The notes below the pieces were generated by a model. That model searched no databases. It had not been told where the DNA came from and saw only the letters and a program-made list of their open reading frames with translations. A stretch of 64,000 nucleotides of DNA, taken from positions 62,001-126,000 of the forward strand of contig JAJYXR010000006.1 in NCBI GenBank assembly GCA_021801795.1, read 5' to 3'. This stretch comes from Actinomycetes bacterium. Lineage in GTDB: Bacteria; Actinomycetota; Acidimicrobiia; Acidimicrobiales; JAJYXR01. The number at the start of each line of letters is the position of its first letter. The first letter of the stretch is position 1. The position numbers and the translations under genes are program-made. Shown here in pieces: positions 25,950 to 34,515 of the stretch.

Positions 25950-25975
25950 CAATCTATAGAACTCCATATTAGTAT
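25946..25975 (+). promoter_or_regulatory. Sigma-70-type promoter for a leaderless mRNA
   Basis: TTGACA (25946-25951), an 18-base spacer, then TAGTAT (25970-25975). The ATG at 25982 follows six bases later, so the predicted transcription start falls on or next to the initiation codon. No Shine-Dalgarno sequence precedes it. This is the clearest leaderless promoter in the window. Confidence 0.7.
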
Positions 25976-25981
25976 GCTCTC

Positions 25982-26488
25982 ATGGGCGGGATCGCGGAGC
26001 CGACATCCAAGGAAGCCATCGGTCGTGTGGGGATCATCCGCTGGTCGGCGGCGACGGCTGGCGAGAGCTACGACGTCCGGTCGCTCTACGTCGAGAGGTG
26101 CTGGCTGGGGATACTTGGCCCATCCACCCTGTTGTTGCTGCGCTACGTGGCCGACCGTCTGGAGCTGAGCCCAGAGGGGTTCGTCATGGACATGGAACCG
26201 ACCGCGAGGATGCTCGGCGTGGGGATGCGAACCGGAAAGAACTCACCACTGAGGCGCTCCCTTGGCCGCGCGGTGGCCTTCGGAGCGGCGCGCTGGGTGG
26301 CGCCTGCCGCCAGGGACGGGGAGGCAGATGCAGCTGATGCGGAAGATGATCTTTCGGTGCTCTCATGTTCTCCAGGCCCCACCGATGCCGTCATCGCCTT
26401 TAAATCCAGACTTCCGCCGGTGTCCTCGCGTCAGATGCAGCGAATAGGGAGGGCCGCCCGGGAGATGTGTCACGAAGAGTTCCCTTGA
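25982..26488 (+). CDS. Conserved actinobacterial hypothetical protein
   Basis: A 168-residue protein. The core SLYVERCWLGILGPSTLLLLRYVADRL is followed by FVMDMEPTARMLGVGMRTGKNSPLRRSLGRAVAFGAAR, which looks like the helices of a small winged-helix or replication-initiator-type domain. The C-terminus (SRLPPVSSRQMQRIGRAAREM) is basic. I recall similar proteins of this length as unannotated in actinobacteria, with conserved LGPS and SPLxRxLxR segments. A DNA- or RNA-binding role is inference only. It has its own promoter and appears to be translated from a leaderless transcript, so it is likely expressed independently of the nitroreductase upstream. Confidence 0.7.
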   Translation: MGGIAEPTSKEAIGRVGIIRWSAATAGESYDVRSLYVERCWLGILGPSTLLLLRYVADRLELSPEGFVMDMEPTARMLGVGMRTGKNSPLRRSLGRAVAFGAARWVAPAARDGEADAADAEDDLSVLSCSPGPTDAVIAFKSRLPPVSSRQMQRIGRAAREMCHEEFP

Positions 26489-26516
26489 GCGCAACATGGC
26501 GTTAACCATGGGCACC

Positions 26517-26522
26517 TAGGGT
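26517..26522 (+). promoter_or_regulatory. Possible -10 element giving a leaderless mRNA for the ACT gene
   Basis: TAGGGT ends seven bases before the ATG at 26530, and no ribosome binding site is visible. A convincing -35 box is not seen at the usual distance, so this is weaker than the promoters at 25946 and 39020. Confidence 0.35.
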
Positions 26523-26529
26523 CACTTCC

Positions 26530-27303
26530 ATGGGCACGTACTTACTGAGGCTGCTTCTTCCAGACCGGCCGGGAGCTCTGGGCGCCGTCGCGAGTCGCGT
26601 CGGCGCGCTACGCGGTGACGTGGTCGACATCGAGGTTCTGGACCGCTCGAACGGCATAGCAAGGGACCAGCTGATGATCGAGTTGCCGTCCGACGACCTC
26701 CTCGGCCTGCTCGCCAGGGAGCTGGGCGAGATCGACGGGGTGGCCGTCGAGCAGGTGGTCCTCCTAGACGCCTCCCGGGACCACCGACTCGACGCGTACG
26801 AGACTGCCGCCGCTCTGCTCGAGGCTGGTGATCACCAGGCGGTGCTGGAGGCGCTGGCCGAGCGCACCAAGTGGGAGCTCGACGCGGGATGGTGCGTGCT
26901 GCTGGACCTCCATGACCGTTCATTCCTCGCGCTCCGGGGTGACCCTCCACTAGCGAACTGGATCTGCGCGTACGTGGAGGGCACCCGGGGCCGCGGGTGC
27001 CGACTCGAGGCATCGGACACCGAGAGCTCAGTTGGGCGCCCTTCAGGACTGAAGGACGGCGCTGCCACGGGAGATCGCGGCACGACCGCAGCCGGTCCCC
27101 ATGCGGGTGCCTCGAACCATGGTTCCGGGGACATCGCCTGGGTGGAGCTGGTGGAATGGGACCTGGTATTGGTGGCAGGCAGACCGGGGTGGTCATTCCA
27201 TCCCCTAGAGGTAAGACGGCTGGACGCCATAGGCAGGTTGGCGAACGCGAGATGGGCAGACATGCGCCTCAGGGCGGCGCTCGCTCACCCGGTCAGTATG
27301 TAG
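26530..27303 (+). CDS. ACT-domain protein
   Basis: A 257-residue protein with an N-terminal ACT domain: YLLRLLLPDRPGALGAVASRVGALRGDVVDIEVLDR (residues 4-40) then ARDQLMIELPSDDLLGLLARELGEIDGVAVEQV. ACT domains bind small ligands, often amino acids. The middle (about 90-155) resembles a degenerate GAF-like or roadblock-like segment (CVLLDLHDRSFLALRGD). A low-complexity linker at about 165-205 precedes a short C-terminal helix region. Similar proteins occur widely in actinobacteria with unknown ligands. The 3' end overlaps the convergent pilin-like gene by 19 bases. Regulation of an enzyme or sensing of an amino acid is inferred from the domain alone. Confidence 0.82.
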   Translation: MGTYLLRLLLPDRPGALGAVASRVGALRGDVVDIEVLDRSNGIARDQLMIELPSDDLLGLLARELGEIDGVAVEQVVLLDASRDHRLDAYETAAALLEAGDHQAVLEALAERTKWELDAGWCVLLDLHDRSFLALRGDPPLANWICAYVEGTRGRGCRLEASDTESSVGRPSGLKDGAATGDRGTTAAGPHAGASNHGSGDIAWVELVEWDLVLVAGRPGWSFHPLEVRRLDAIGRLANARWADMRLRAALAHPVSM

Positions 27304-28844
27304 CGGCTCACCACCGTTACCCCATAGCTGCCCGAAGGGCTGCCGGGATTCGTCAGCAGCAGTCCCGGGACTGGTCCCACCGGTGCGTAGTCGAGGGAGA
27401 AGCTGTTGGCGAGGTCGATGCTCCCGGCTATCACCTGGCCTGTTATGGAGGTGTTATTGGCCATGCTCACGGTGCAGGGTGTGTAGAGAAGGCTGACTAT
27501 CGGTGATGGGAGGGCGGTGTGGTTCGAAAGGTCGATGCCGGCCGAGCAGCCCGAGCTCCCGGAGCTGGTCGAGGAGGGCACGATCAGGTCCACCGTGTGG
27601 CTGGCGCCGTCCGCCGAGGTGATCTGGCTGTTGTTCGAGAAGCTGAAGCCTCCAGAGGAGAAGATGGCGACGCTGTGGGCAACCCCCACCACCTGGTTGC
27701 CGTAGAGGTCTATGGAGCAGGTCGTCTGGAGCACCTCACGGGTGGTGGCACTCGCCAGCGCGTCCAGCTCCGCATATATACCGTACGGGTCGCTCGATGC
27801 CGGATTGCAGTCGTCGTCAGGAGGCTCCACCACGTAGCCGACCGCCTGCCATCCCGCCGAGTCGAGCTGGAGGCCGGGCAGGGGGATCGAGGGCGGCTCG
27901 GGCACGTTCCCGGAGTCCTCGGACTCAGTTCCCGATATCGTGGCAGGAGCCGATACCTGGACTGGCCCGGCGGCCAGGGCATCTCCTTCGATGGAGGAGT
28001 CGTTGGTCATGGTGATGCCGTCACCCGCCCCCGCTACCACCGCGTTGCCGTCGATCTGTGCTGTGTTGGCCATGGTCAGCTGGCCCGATGACCAGACGCC
28101 ACCAGACACGGTACAGGCGTTGCTCATCGACACCGACCCGGTCGTCACGATGTTTGCCATGAGGTCCACCGAGTTCGGGCAACTGGTATCGCCACCGGCG
28201 TATACGGTGGCGGATTCGTTACCGGGTGCGCTGACCGAGACGCCGTTCGAGAAGGAGAGCCCCGAGGCAGAGAAGATCGCATATCCGCTCGCCTCCTCCA
28301 CCACCGACACCAGCGACACCGCTGACTGGGTAGTGGATCTCCCGCCGAGCATGCCTTCGCCCCTTACCGTGATCTCGGCCTCGATCGGCACTACCGAACC
28401 GCTCTGGACGGCGGCGCAGGAAATCCCCGAGTCTCCTGGTGGCGGGTTCCCCCCAGCCGAGAAGTAGTCGACCACGGCGCTATAGCCACCCGCGGCCCCA
28501 CCTGGTCCACCGGACAGGCTTCCGCTCAGGCTGCAGGGAAGAGAGGCAGCGTCTGGGGCACTCGCTATGGCGTGGTATGCGGAGCTCATGCCAGCCTCCG
28601 CGCTCGCCGCCGCCTGCACCTCCTGGACAGTCTGCGAAGCCCCATCGATGTTGAAGCCGGTAACGGCGAAGGCTGTCATCGCCAGTGTCATCAGGACCAC
28701 CGAGAGCAGGACCACCATCACCAGGACGAAGCCACCTTCGTCCCCAGCGCCAATCCTTGGCCTCCTGGCGGCGTGCCTCGCGCCCCGCATCAGGAACCTG
28801 GCGCGAGCCCACAGCCCAGCGGGAGCTACGGCTCGACCCGTCAC
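27285..28844 (-). CDS. PilX-like pilus assembly protein with beta-helix repeats
   Basis: A 519-residue protein. A basic N-terminus leads into GGFVLVMVVLLSVVLMTLAMTAFAVTGF, a hydrophobic helix like those of PilX/PulK minor pilins. Residues about 170-500 contain recurring short repeats of the form S/A-N-x-x-x-I-x-G (SMSNACTVSG, TMANTAQIDGNAV, TMTNDSSIEGDAL, FSNNSQITS, MANNTSITGQVI). This suggests a right-handed beta helix like that of bactofilins or adhesins. It is the third gene of a pilin-like operon; its GTG overlaps the upstream stop (GTGA). It is probably membrane-inserted and assembled or exposed at the cell surface. A tip-adhesin-like role is inference. Confidence 0.78.
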   Translation of the reverse strand: MTGRAVAPAGLWARARFLMRGARHAARRPRIGAGDEGGFVLVMVVLLSVVLMTLAMTAFAVTGFNIDGASQTVQEVQAAASAEAGMSSAYHAIASAPDAASLPCSLSGSLSGGPGGAAGGYSAVVDYFSAGGNPPPGDSGISCAAVQSGSVVPIEAEITVRGEGMLGGRSTTQSAVSLVSVVEEASGYAIFSASGLSFSNGVSVSAPGNESATVYAGGDTSCPNSVDLMANIVTTGSVSMSNACTVSGGVWSSGQLTMANTAQIDGNAVVAGAGDGITMTNDSSIEGDALAAGPVQVSAPATISGTESEDSGNVPEPPSIPLPGLQLDSAGWQAVGYVVEPPDDDCNPASSDPYGIYAELDALASATTREVLQTTCSIDLYGNQVVGVAHSVAIFSSGGFSFSNNSQITSADGASHTVDLIVPSSTSSGSSGCSAGIDLSNHTALPSPIVSLLYTPCTVSMANNTSITGQVIAGSIDLANSFSLDYAPVGPVPGLLLTNPGSPSGSYGVTVVSRYILTG

Positions 28845-29503
28845 GACACGACCCCCGCTGGCGGCACCACGCTGCAGGATGCCGGATCCCCAGGCGAGTT
28901 ACCCGTGGACACGGATGTCGACAAGTCGAGAAGCGGCGAGGCAGACGAATGGGAGCTCCCCCCATAGCCATTACCTACCTCGAGGTGGATGTCGAGCATG
29001 TCGGCGTCATAGGTAGTGGACGCCGACAGGGTGAAGGGGGGATCGCTGGCAGGGTTGACGATGGTCGTCGCCTCGATGTCCCAGGCTGGCACCGCGTCGC
29101 CCGACTGCCAACCAGGTGGCCAGCTTCGCTCCTCCAGGACGCCGCCCGCGTCCCCGGCGTCCACCACGCGCCACTGCACGCAGGCGAGCCGCCCGTAGGC
29201 CTGGGTGAGCATGCGAACGGAGAAGCCGGCGGGGACCGAGGCACCGGCGTTCGTGCCTTCGGTCGCGGGGTCGTAGAGCACACTCGCGGAACCGACCTCG
29301 GCGACCATCTGGAGAAGAACCGGACGGACCTGGTCGTCGGCGACGTTCACCGACTGCGTGAGCTGCTCGCTCCCCTCGATAGCCGAGTAGACCGGCCCCA
29401 CCATCGCGAGAACTACCCCCATGATCAGCATGGCCACCAGCATCTCGAGGAGGCCGAATCCAGCCTCCGCAGAGCTTCCCCCGTGGCTTGCACGCGCCAT
29501 CAC
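28841..29503 (-). CDS. Type IV prepilin-like protein (PilW-like)
   Basis: A 220-residue prepilin. EAGFGLLEMLVAMLIMGVVLAMVGPVYSA contains the prepilin peptidase cleavage site after Gly with Phe at +1 and Glu at +5, followed by the hydrophobic helix. The N-terminal leader is about 15 residues. The C-terminal domain is predicted globular beta, with LACVQWRVVD and a Cys near the end. It is co-translated with both neighbours: the start region GTGATG overlaps the upstream stop and the downstream GTG overlaps its own stop. It is probably a minor pilin. The peptidase, ATPase and platform genes are not in this window. Confidence 0.85.
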   Translation of the reverse strand: MMARASHGGSSAEAGFGLLEMLVAMLIMGVVLAMVGPVYSAIEGSEQLTQSVNVADDQVRPVLLQMVAEVGSASVLYDPATEGTNAGASVPAGFSVRMLTQAYGRLACVQWRVVDAGDAGGVLEERSWPPGWQSGDAVPAWDIEATTIVNPASDPPFTLSASTTYDADMLDIHLEVGNGYGGSSHSSASPLLDLSTSVSTGNSPGDPASCSVVPPAGVVS

Positions 29504-30702
29504 GAACCGCCCGACTGGGATGAGACAGTCCAGGTGTAGGAGTCGTAGTCGCCGTCACCGTCATGGGCCCTTATGGTGACCGTGCTCCCCGCAGCGAGGC
29601 CGGAGGGGATGGTGAAGACCAGCTCCTCCTCGTATCCCTGCCTGCCACCACCGCCTGGCCCACCGGACCCAGACCCGGATGCGGACCCAGACCCGGATGC
29701 GGACCCAGACCCGGATGCGGACCCAGACCCGGATGCGGACCCCGACCCGGATGCGGACCCCGAGGGCTGGTAGCCCTCTGGCTGGTCGGGATTGGGCGGC
29801 GAGCCGCCGCAGGTGTCTACAGCGGTCAGCTCCACGCTCCCGGGGGACACTGCGCTGGCAGATACCGCTGTCGACGGATCCTCCACCGAGTTCACCAGCA
29901 CCTCTGCGGTGGTGAAGGCTGTGTCGTCGAGGTAGTAGATGCTCACCTGCCCCCCGGGGAGCGCCTCGGTCGATGGACTGGCGAGGAGGGACTCCTGGTG
30001 CTGTGGACAGTCGTTCTCCACACCGCCGGGTCCGGGTGGAGGCGGTCCGGGAGATCCACCAGGTGCCGGAGCCGGCGAGGAACCCGAGGGGGCGCTGGTG
30101 CCTGCGCTGGCCACCTGGCCTGGAGAGTAGACCGTGGTGGAGGCAGTCACATCCTGAGACGATCCCGAGGTGCCCTTCCAGGACACCCACACAGCGAGCG
30201 AGGTCATCTGCTGGACACCACCTGACCCGGCCCCATCCAGCGTCGGGTAGGCGGCCACCGTGAAGGCGGTACCATCCTCGCTCACGGTGCTCCTATAAGG
30301 CACCAGGGGCGGCTCGTAGGTGGACCCCGAGTCGGCGACCAGGGGGGCACCGGTTGGCAGGTAGACCCACCCGCCAGTACCGCTCGCAGCGATCAGAGGA
30401 TCACCACCTGACTCGATGTCTACCGGGTTCAGACCCTTGGCTACATCCGCGTAGGGAAGGGCCTCCGCCTGCTGTATCGCCTCGCTCAGCAGCTGGGCTG
30501 CCAGGATGCGCTGCTGGGAGGCAGCCACCGACTCCATGGAGTTCCCCATCAGGGAAGCGACCGGCACGCTGGAGACGAGCAGCACCGCGAGGCCTACCAG
30601 CACCTCTACGAGGCCTACCCCCTCGTCTCCCCGCGAGCGCTGTGACCGGGCCTCATGGCAGCCAAACCAGCGGCGGAACGTCTGAACTCCGCTAGCCTTC
30701 AT
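29500..30702 (-). CDS. Type IV prepilin-like protein (PilV-like) with SGSASG repeats
   Basis: A 400-residue prepilin. The ATG at 30702 is used because AGGAGG ends five bases upstream; a GTG at 30708 is less well placed. GDEGVGLVEVLVGLAVLLVSSVPVASLMG is the prepilin site (Gly, then Val at +1 and Glu at +5) and membrane helix. A Pro/Gly/Ser-rich linker (residues about 195-225) precedes an Ig-like domain. A Ser-Gly-Ser-Ala repeat (about 316-345), encoded by 18-base repeats, leads to a C-terminal beta domain with DGDGDYDSYTW. It is the first gene of the pilin operon, with a palindrome-rich promoter region upstream. Confidence 0.83.
   Translation of the reverse strand: MKASGVQTFRRWFGCHEARSQRSRGDEGVGLVEVLVGLAVLLVSSVPVASLMGNSMESVAASQQRILAAQLLSEAIQQAEALPYADVAKGLNPVDIESGGDPLIAASGTGGWVYLPTGAPLVADSGSTYEPPLVPYRSTVSEDGTAFTVAAYPTLDGAGSGGVQQMTSLAVWVSWKGTSGSSQDVTASTTVYSPGQVASAGTSAPSGSSPAPAPGGSPGPPPPGPGGVENDCPQHQESLLASPSTEALPGGQVSIYYLDDTAFTTAEVLVNSVEDPSTAVSASAVSPGSVELTAVDTCGGSPPNPDQPEGYQPSGSASGSGSASGSGSASGSGSASGSGSASGSGSGGPGGGGRQGYEEELVFTIPSGLAAGSTVTIRAHDGDGDYDSYTWTVSSQSGGS
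29665..29754. repeat. 18-base tandem repeat, five copies
   Basis: Five units of GGACCCAGACCCGGATGC (the last with one change), then a partial unit. On the minus strand they encode a Ser/Gly/Ala six-residue repeat inside the PilV-like protein. Frame is kept for any copy number. Confidence 0.92.
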
Positions 30703-30765
30703 CCCCACCTCCTGCGACCCCTACTACATCTATACACACTTAGAGTGGTAACACGGGCCTCATCT

Positions 30766-30804
30766 ACTACGCATCGTAGTCATATTGACCACTGAAAGTC
30801 AATA
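30766..30804 (-). promoter_or_regulatory. Pilin operon promoter overlapped by two inverted repeats
   Basis: On the minus strand, TTGACT (30802-30797), an 18-base spacer and TACGAT (30778-30773) form a promoter, with a leader of about 65 bases before the pilV-like ATG. A 15-base palindrome (ACTACG, CAT, CGTAGT; 30766-30780) covers the -10, and TATTGAC/GTCAATA arms (30783-30789 and 30798-30804) cover the -35. The overlap suggests an operator, with repressor or activator unknown. Confidence 0.5.
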
Positions 30805-30824
30805 ATGACCGCGTTAGGTGGTGA

Positions 30825-32171
30825 TTATGGGATTGTGAGGAAATCCCGAGCCAGGTGCTCGAACATGGAAGCGGAGAGCCCCAGGGACTCCAGGTCGACC
30901 CTCTCGTCCGCCCCGTGGAACATGGAGGAGAACTGCTCGAAACCCAGCCGGTTGGAGAACATGCCGAAGCCGTAGGCGACTCCGCCGAGGCGCCGGGCGA
31001 AGCGCCCGTCGGTGGCACCCGGGGTGACGAAGGGCACGAGCTCGGAGCCCGGGTGGAACCTCCGGCCTATCTCGCCGAGCGCGTGCCAAAGAGGCGTGTC
31101 CAGGGGAGACTCACTGCCCGGATCGTCCACCACCCGGACGATCTCCACGCGCTCGGCCAGATCGCCTAGCGCCTCTTCGATCATGCGGTCCACCTCGTCA
31201 CCGTCTTGACCGACTAGACCCCTGACGTCGACCTCGATCTCCACGAGGTCGGGGATCACGTTCACCTTGGTGCCTGCCCTGGCCATGGTCGGGGCGAAGG
31301 TTGTGTGGGTAGAAGCGTGAGCCTGGCGGGCGAGGCCCACCGAGGGCATCTCCTGGCAGACCTCGTCCAACCTCAGGGGGTCGGTGAGCAGGGACGCGAT
31401 TTCCTTAGGCAGTCCCATCCCCGTGACGAAGCGCCTCCAAGACTCCCCCACGCGCGCCTCGCCCGTGAAGGACGAGAGCCTCTCTATCACTCGAGCAGCG
31501 TTCACCAGCGCGTTGTCGGTGCGGAAGGGCTGGGAGGCATGGCCGGCAGTGCCGTGCACCCTGAGCCTCCTCCAGAAGACCCCCTTCTCGCCCACTACGA
31601 CCGGAAGGCGCACCCCGGCCTGGGTGTGGATCGGTATGCCACCGGACTCGGTGATCACGTAGTCCGCCCCGAAGGCTTCGCGGGCGTTGTCCGCCAGCCA
31701 TGCAGCGCCGTGCACGCTCAGTGCCTCCTCGTCGGCCACCGCCGCGTAGATGAGGGTGCCCCTGGGCCTGGACCCCGAGGCATGCAGCCGCTTGAAGGCC
31801 ACGGCCATGGTCCCCGTCAGGTTCAGCATGTCGATGGCGCCCCTGCCCCAGAGCTCCCCGTCAACGAGCTCGCCGCCGAACGGGTCCCGGCGCCACTCGT
31901 CCTCGTTCGCCGGGACGACGTCGGTGTGAGCCAGGTACATGAGGGTCGGTGCGCTCGGATCGCTGCCCTCGATGCGTGCGACGAGCGAAGCACGACCCGG
32001 CGAAGGTTCGAAGCGGGCCGCCTCGCTAGCTGCCGGACCGAGATAGCACTCCAGGAGGTCTACGTTCCTCGACTCGCCTCCAGACCCCGGGGAGCCGTCG
32101 TTCACGCAGGCGTTGGTGATCAGCTGGCGGACCAGGTCCGTCGCCTCCGGGTCGGGACCGAGGTCAGCCAC
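30825..32171 (-). CDS. M20-family metallopeptidase
   Basis: A 448-residue M20/M25/M40 peptidase. TLMYLAHTDVVPANEDEW gives the first metal His and Asp, GRGAIDMLNL the second Asp, and VADEEALSVHGA the catalytic and metal Glu pair. GTAGHASQPFRTDNA starts the dimerisation domain, and MFHGADERVDLES has the final metal His. The active-site set appears complete. It probably hydrolyses peptides or N-acyl amino acids in the cytoplasm. It is the last gene of an operon with cobO-type, pepA and dienelactone hydrolase genes, overlapping the last by eight bases. The substrate is unknown; carboxypeptidase G2- or ArgE/DapE-like activity is possible. Confidence 0.87.
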   Translation of the reverse strand: MADLGPDPEATDLVRQLITNACVNDGSPGSGGESRNVDLLECYLGPAASEAARFEPSPGRASLVARIEGSDPSAPTLMYLAHTDVVPANEDEWRRDPFGGELVDGELWGRGAIDMLNLTGTMAVAFKRLHASGSRPRGTLIYAAVADEEALSVHGAAWLADNAREAFGADYVITESGGIPIHTQAGVRLPVVVGEKGVFWRRLRVHGTAGHASQPFRTDNALVNAARVIERLSSFTGEARVGESWRRFVTGMGLPKEIASLLTDPLRLDEVCQEMPSVGLARQAHASTHTTFAPTMARAGTKVNVIPDLVEIEVDVRGLVGQDGDEVDRMIEEALGDLAERVEIVRVVDDPGSESPLDTPLWHALGEIGRRFHPGSELVPFVTPGATDGRFARRLGGVAYGFGMFSNRLGFEQFSSMFHGADERVDLESLGLSASMFEHLARDFLTIP

Positions 32172-32904
32172 CGGTGCCGCCAGGCGGTGGAGGCTCTGCC
32201 TTCAGGTACGCGTCGAAGAACTCGACGATCCGTCGCCTCGCGTCCGTGGCAGACGCCTCGTGGTACCCGACGCCGAAGAGCACGCCGGCAACCCGCATGA
32301 GGACGCTGTTGTGACCGTTCATGAACCCGTGCCCGGCATCTGGGTACTCCTTCACGTCGTGGGGCACCCCAGCGCGCTCTAGCGCTCCCTCGAGTCGGCG
32401 GGCTGCTCCTCTAAGGGCACGGTCCCTGCCACCAAAGCTGCCGACGACCGGGCAGGCCTGGGCAAGGAAGTCGTCCGCGTCGGGGGGCACCTGCCCGTAG
32501 TTCACGCTCGCGGCCTTGAAGTCATGGCCCGGAGCGAGCAGCAGCGCGAAGCCGCCTCCCATGCAGAACCCGATCACCCCGACCCGCCCGTTCGAGGACT
32601 GGTGCTCTGCCAGCCAGGTCCTGGCAGCCTCGGCCTCGGCGAAGCTCCTCCCACCTCGCTCCTTCAGGTCCCGGAAGACCGATCGGATGCAGGCAGGCTT
32701 GGAGCCGAAGTGGAAGAAGTCGGGCGCCAGGGCCAGGTAGCCCTCGGAGGCGAGCCAATCAGCCTGGCGTCTCAGGTCATCGCTCATCCCGAAGACGTCG
32801 TGGATCACGAGCACCCCCGGCGTACGCTCCCCGGCCACCACCTCGGGATCGGCCAGGTAAGCCGGCATCGGGCCCCGCGGGCCTGGGACGCGCACGTCGG
32901 CCAT
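32164..32904 (-). CDS. Dienelactone hydrolase-family protein
   Basis: A 246-residue alpha/beta hydrolase. GVLVIHDVFGMSDDLRRQADWLASEGY is the family N-terminus, GVIGFCMGGGFA holds the nucleophile Cys in place of Ser, FGGRD carries the Asp, and EYPDAGHGFM carries the His. The Cys-Asp-His triad is that of dienelactone hydrolases, which open cyclic lactones, but many homologues hydrolyse other esters. It lies four bases downstream of pepA and overlaps the peptidase by eight bases. No aromatic-degradation genes are nearby, so the natural substrate is uncertain. Confidence 0.88.
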   Translation of the reverse strand: MADVRVPGPRGPMPAYLADPEVVAGERTPGVLVIHDVFGMSDDLRRQADWLASEGYLALAPDFFHFGSKPACIRSVFRDLKERGGRSFAEAEAARTWLAEHQSSNGRVGVIGFCMGGGFALLLAPGHDFKAASVNYGQVPPDADDFLAQACPVVGSFGGRDRALRGAARRLEGALERAGVPHDVKEYPDAGHGFMNGHNSVLMRVAGVLFGVGYHEASATDARRRIVEFFDAYLKAEPPPPGGTGG

Positions 32905-32907
32905 GGC

Positions 32908-34515
32908 TCAGCCCCTCCCCTGCTCCGGCCAGGTCGTGAGCATCTCGGCAAGCAGCCTGACGCCGAATCCTGTCCCGCCCTTGGCCAGATAGCCACTCGA
33001 CTCGGAGGAGCGGGCGGGCCCGGCGATGTCGAGGTGCGCCCAGGGGATGCCTTCCACGAAGCGTTCGAGGAGCATCGCTCCCGCAATCGCGCCCGCCTCA
33101 CCGGCCTTTCCGACGTTCTTCATGTCGGCCACGTCGGAGTCGATGTGATCCCGGTAGTCCTCCGGGAGGGGAAGCCGCCAGACATGCTCGCCGGACGCCT
33201 CGGCCGCCGAGGAGAGGCGGTCCCCGAGATCCTCGTCGTTGGAGAAGAGCCCCGCTATCTTCCTGCCGAGCGCGACCACGCAGGCCCCGGTAAGGGTCGC
33301 GAGATCCACGATCGCGTCCGGTGACTCCTCCGCAGCCAGGGTCAGCGCGTCGGAGAGCACCAGCCGCCCCTCCGCGTCGGTGTTCAGGACCTCTATGGTC
33401 CTGCCCGACCGTGTGACCAGCACGTCGCCTGGCTTCGTGGCGCGCCCTCCTGGCATGTTCTCGCTGAGCGCTCCTATCGCAGTCACCCTCACCCGCACAC
33501 CTAGCTCGCCACAGGCCGAGAGCACGGAGAGCACGGCCGCGGCGCCGCTCATGTCGGTCTTCATGGTCTCCATGCCGCCAGCGGTCTTCAGGGAGAGGCC
33601 ACCGGAGTCGAAGGTGATCCCCTTGCCCACCAGCATCACGTGCGGGACACGGCCACCGACCTCGACCGGATCGGATGGCTCGTAGCGCGCTCGCACCAGC
33701 CGTGGCTCCTCCGCGGAGCCCCGCGCTACCCCGAGCAATCCCCCGAGGCGCTCGGCCCTTATCCGCTCCAGGTCCCAGGCTTCGATGCTCACGCCTGGCC
33801 TTCCCGCCAGTGCCTCGGCAGCCAGCTCGGCGAACCTCGAGGGCGTGAGCAGGCTCGGGGGCTCGTTCACCCAGTCGCGTGCCAACCAGACCGCGTCCGC
33901 GAGATGCCGCGCACGCTCGGCTGCGCCGCGACAAGCGAGCACGTCATCTCCGTCGACGAGTATCACCAACCGGGCGAGGCGCCCCGGCGGTGCGGGCTCC
34001 TCGCCATCGGAGCTCGTCGACTTGTGCGCATCGAAGCGGTAAGCGGCCAGCAAGGCACCCTCCGCCAGGGCCCCTGCGAGCCGGCCGACTCCTGACCCCG
34101 CTCCACCCGCCCCACCTACGGTTCCGCCGCCAACCAGGGCAGCGAGCCCGCCTTGTTCGCAGAGCGCGCGAGGAAGCAGGACCGCTGCTTCGCTCTCGTC
34201 GCCTGCCGAGCGCACCAGGGCCGCCCCGGCGCGCCTCATCACGTCGAGGTCCAGCCTGTCGCTCGGCCCAAGACCGAGGAAGACCACCACCGGGGCACCG
34301 CCCGTCCCCCCGGTAACGAGCGAGCTGCCGGCCTTGGCCTTGAATCCCCTCGCCCGGAGCTCACCAGGGTCGGGCGCATACGCGTCGGGCGTGCCTGGCA
34401 GTGTGGTCGGCCCGCCATCGCCGCCTAGGAGGGGCACCCCGATCACCCGAATCCCCGGCGAAACACCCCCTTCGAGTGCGGCTACCTCCACGACCGGAGT
34501 GCGTGAGCCAGTCAT
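32908..34515 (-). CDS. pepA: Leucyl aminopeptidase (M17)
   Basis: A 535-residue cytosolic aminopeptidase. The less conserved N-terminal domain (about 1-190) has a Gly-rich patch. The C-terminal catalytic domain contains VGKGITFDSGGLSLK with metal Lys and Asp, MKTDMSGAAAVLS, and NTDAEGRLVLSDAL, the M17 signature. It removes N-terminal residues from peptides and is normally hexameric with two metal ions. It shares the TGATG junction with the adenosyltransferase upstream and is four bases from the hydrolase downstream, so the three are co-translated. Length is slightly above the family norm because of Gly/Ala inserts in the N-domain. Confidence 0.93.
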   Translation of the reverse strand: MTGSRTPVVEVAALEGGVSPGIRVIGVPLLGGDGGPTTLPGTPDAYAPDPGELRARGFKAKAGSSLVTGGTGGAPVVVFLGLGPSDRLDLDVMRRAGAALVRSAGDESEAAVLLPRALCEQGGLAALVGGGTVGGAGGAGSGVGRLAGALAEGALLAAYRFDAHKSTSSDGEEPAPPGRLARLVILVDGDDVLACRGAAERARHLADAVWLARDWVNEPPSLLTPSRFAELAAEALAGRPGVSIEAWDLERIRAERLGGLLGVARGSAEEPRLVRARYEPSDPVEVGGRVPHVMLVGKGITFDSGGLSLKTAGGMETMKTDMSGAAAVLSVLSACGELGVRVRVTAIGALSENMPGGRATKPGDVLVTRSGRTIEVLNTDAEGRLVLSDALTLAAEESPDAIVDLATLTGACVVALGRKIAGLFSNDEDLGDRLSSAAEASGEHVWRLPLPEDYRDHIDSDVADMKNVGKAGEAGAIAGAMLLERFVEGIPWAHLDIAGPARSSESSGYLAKGGTGFGVRLLAEMLTTWPEQGRG

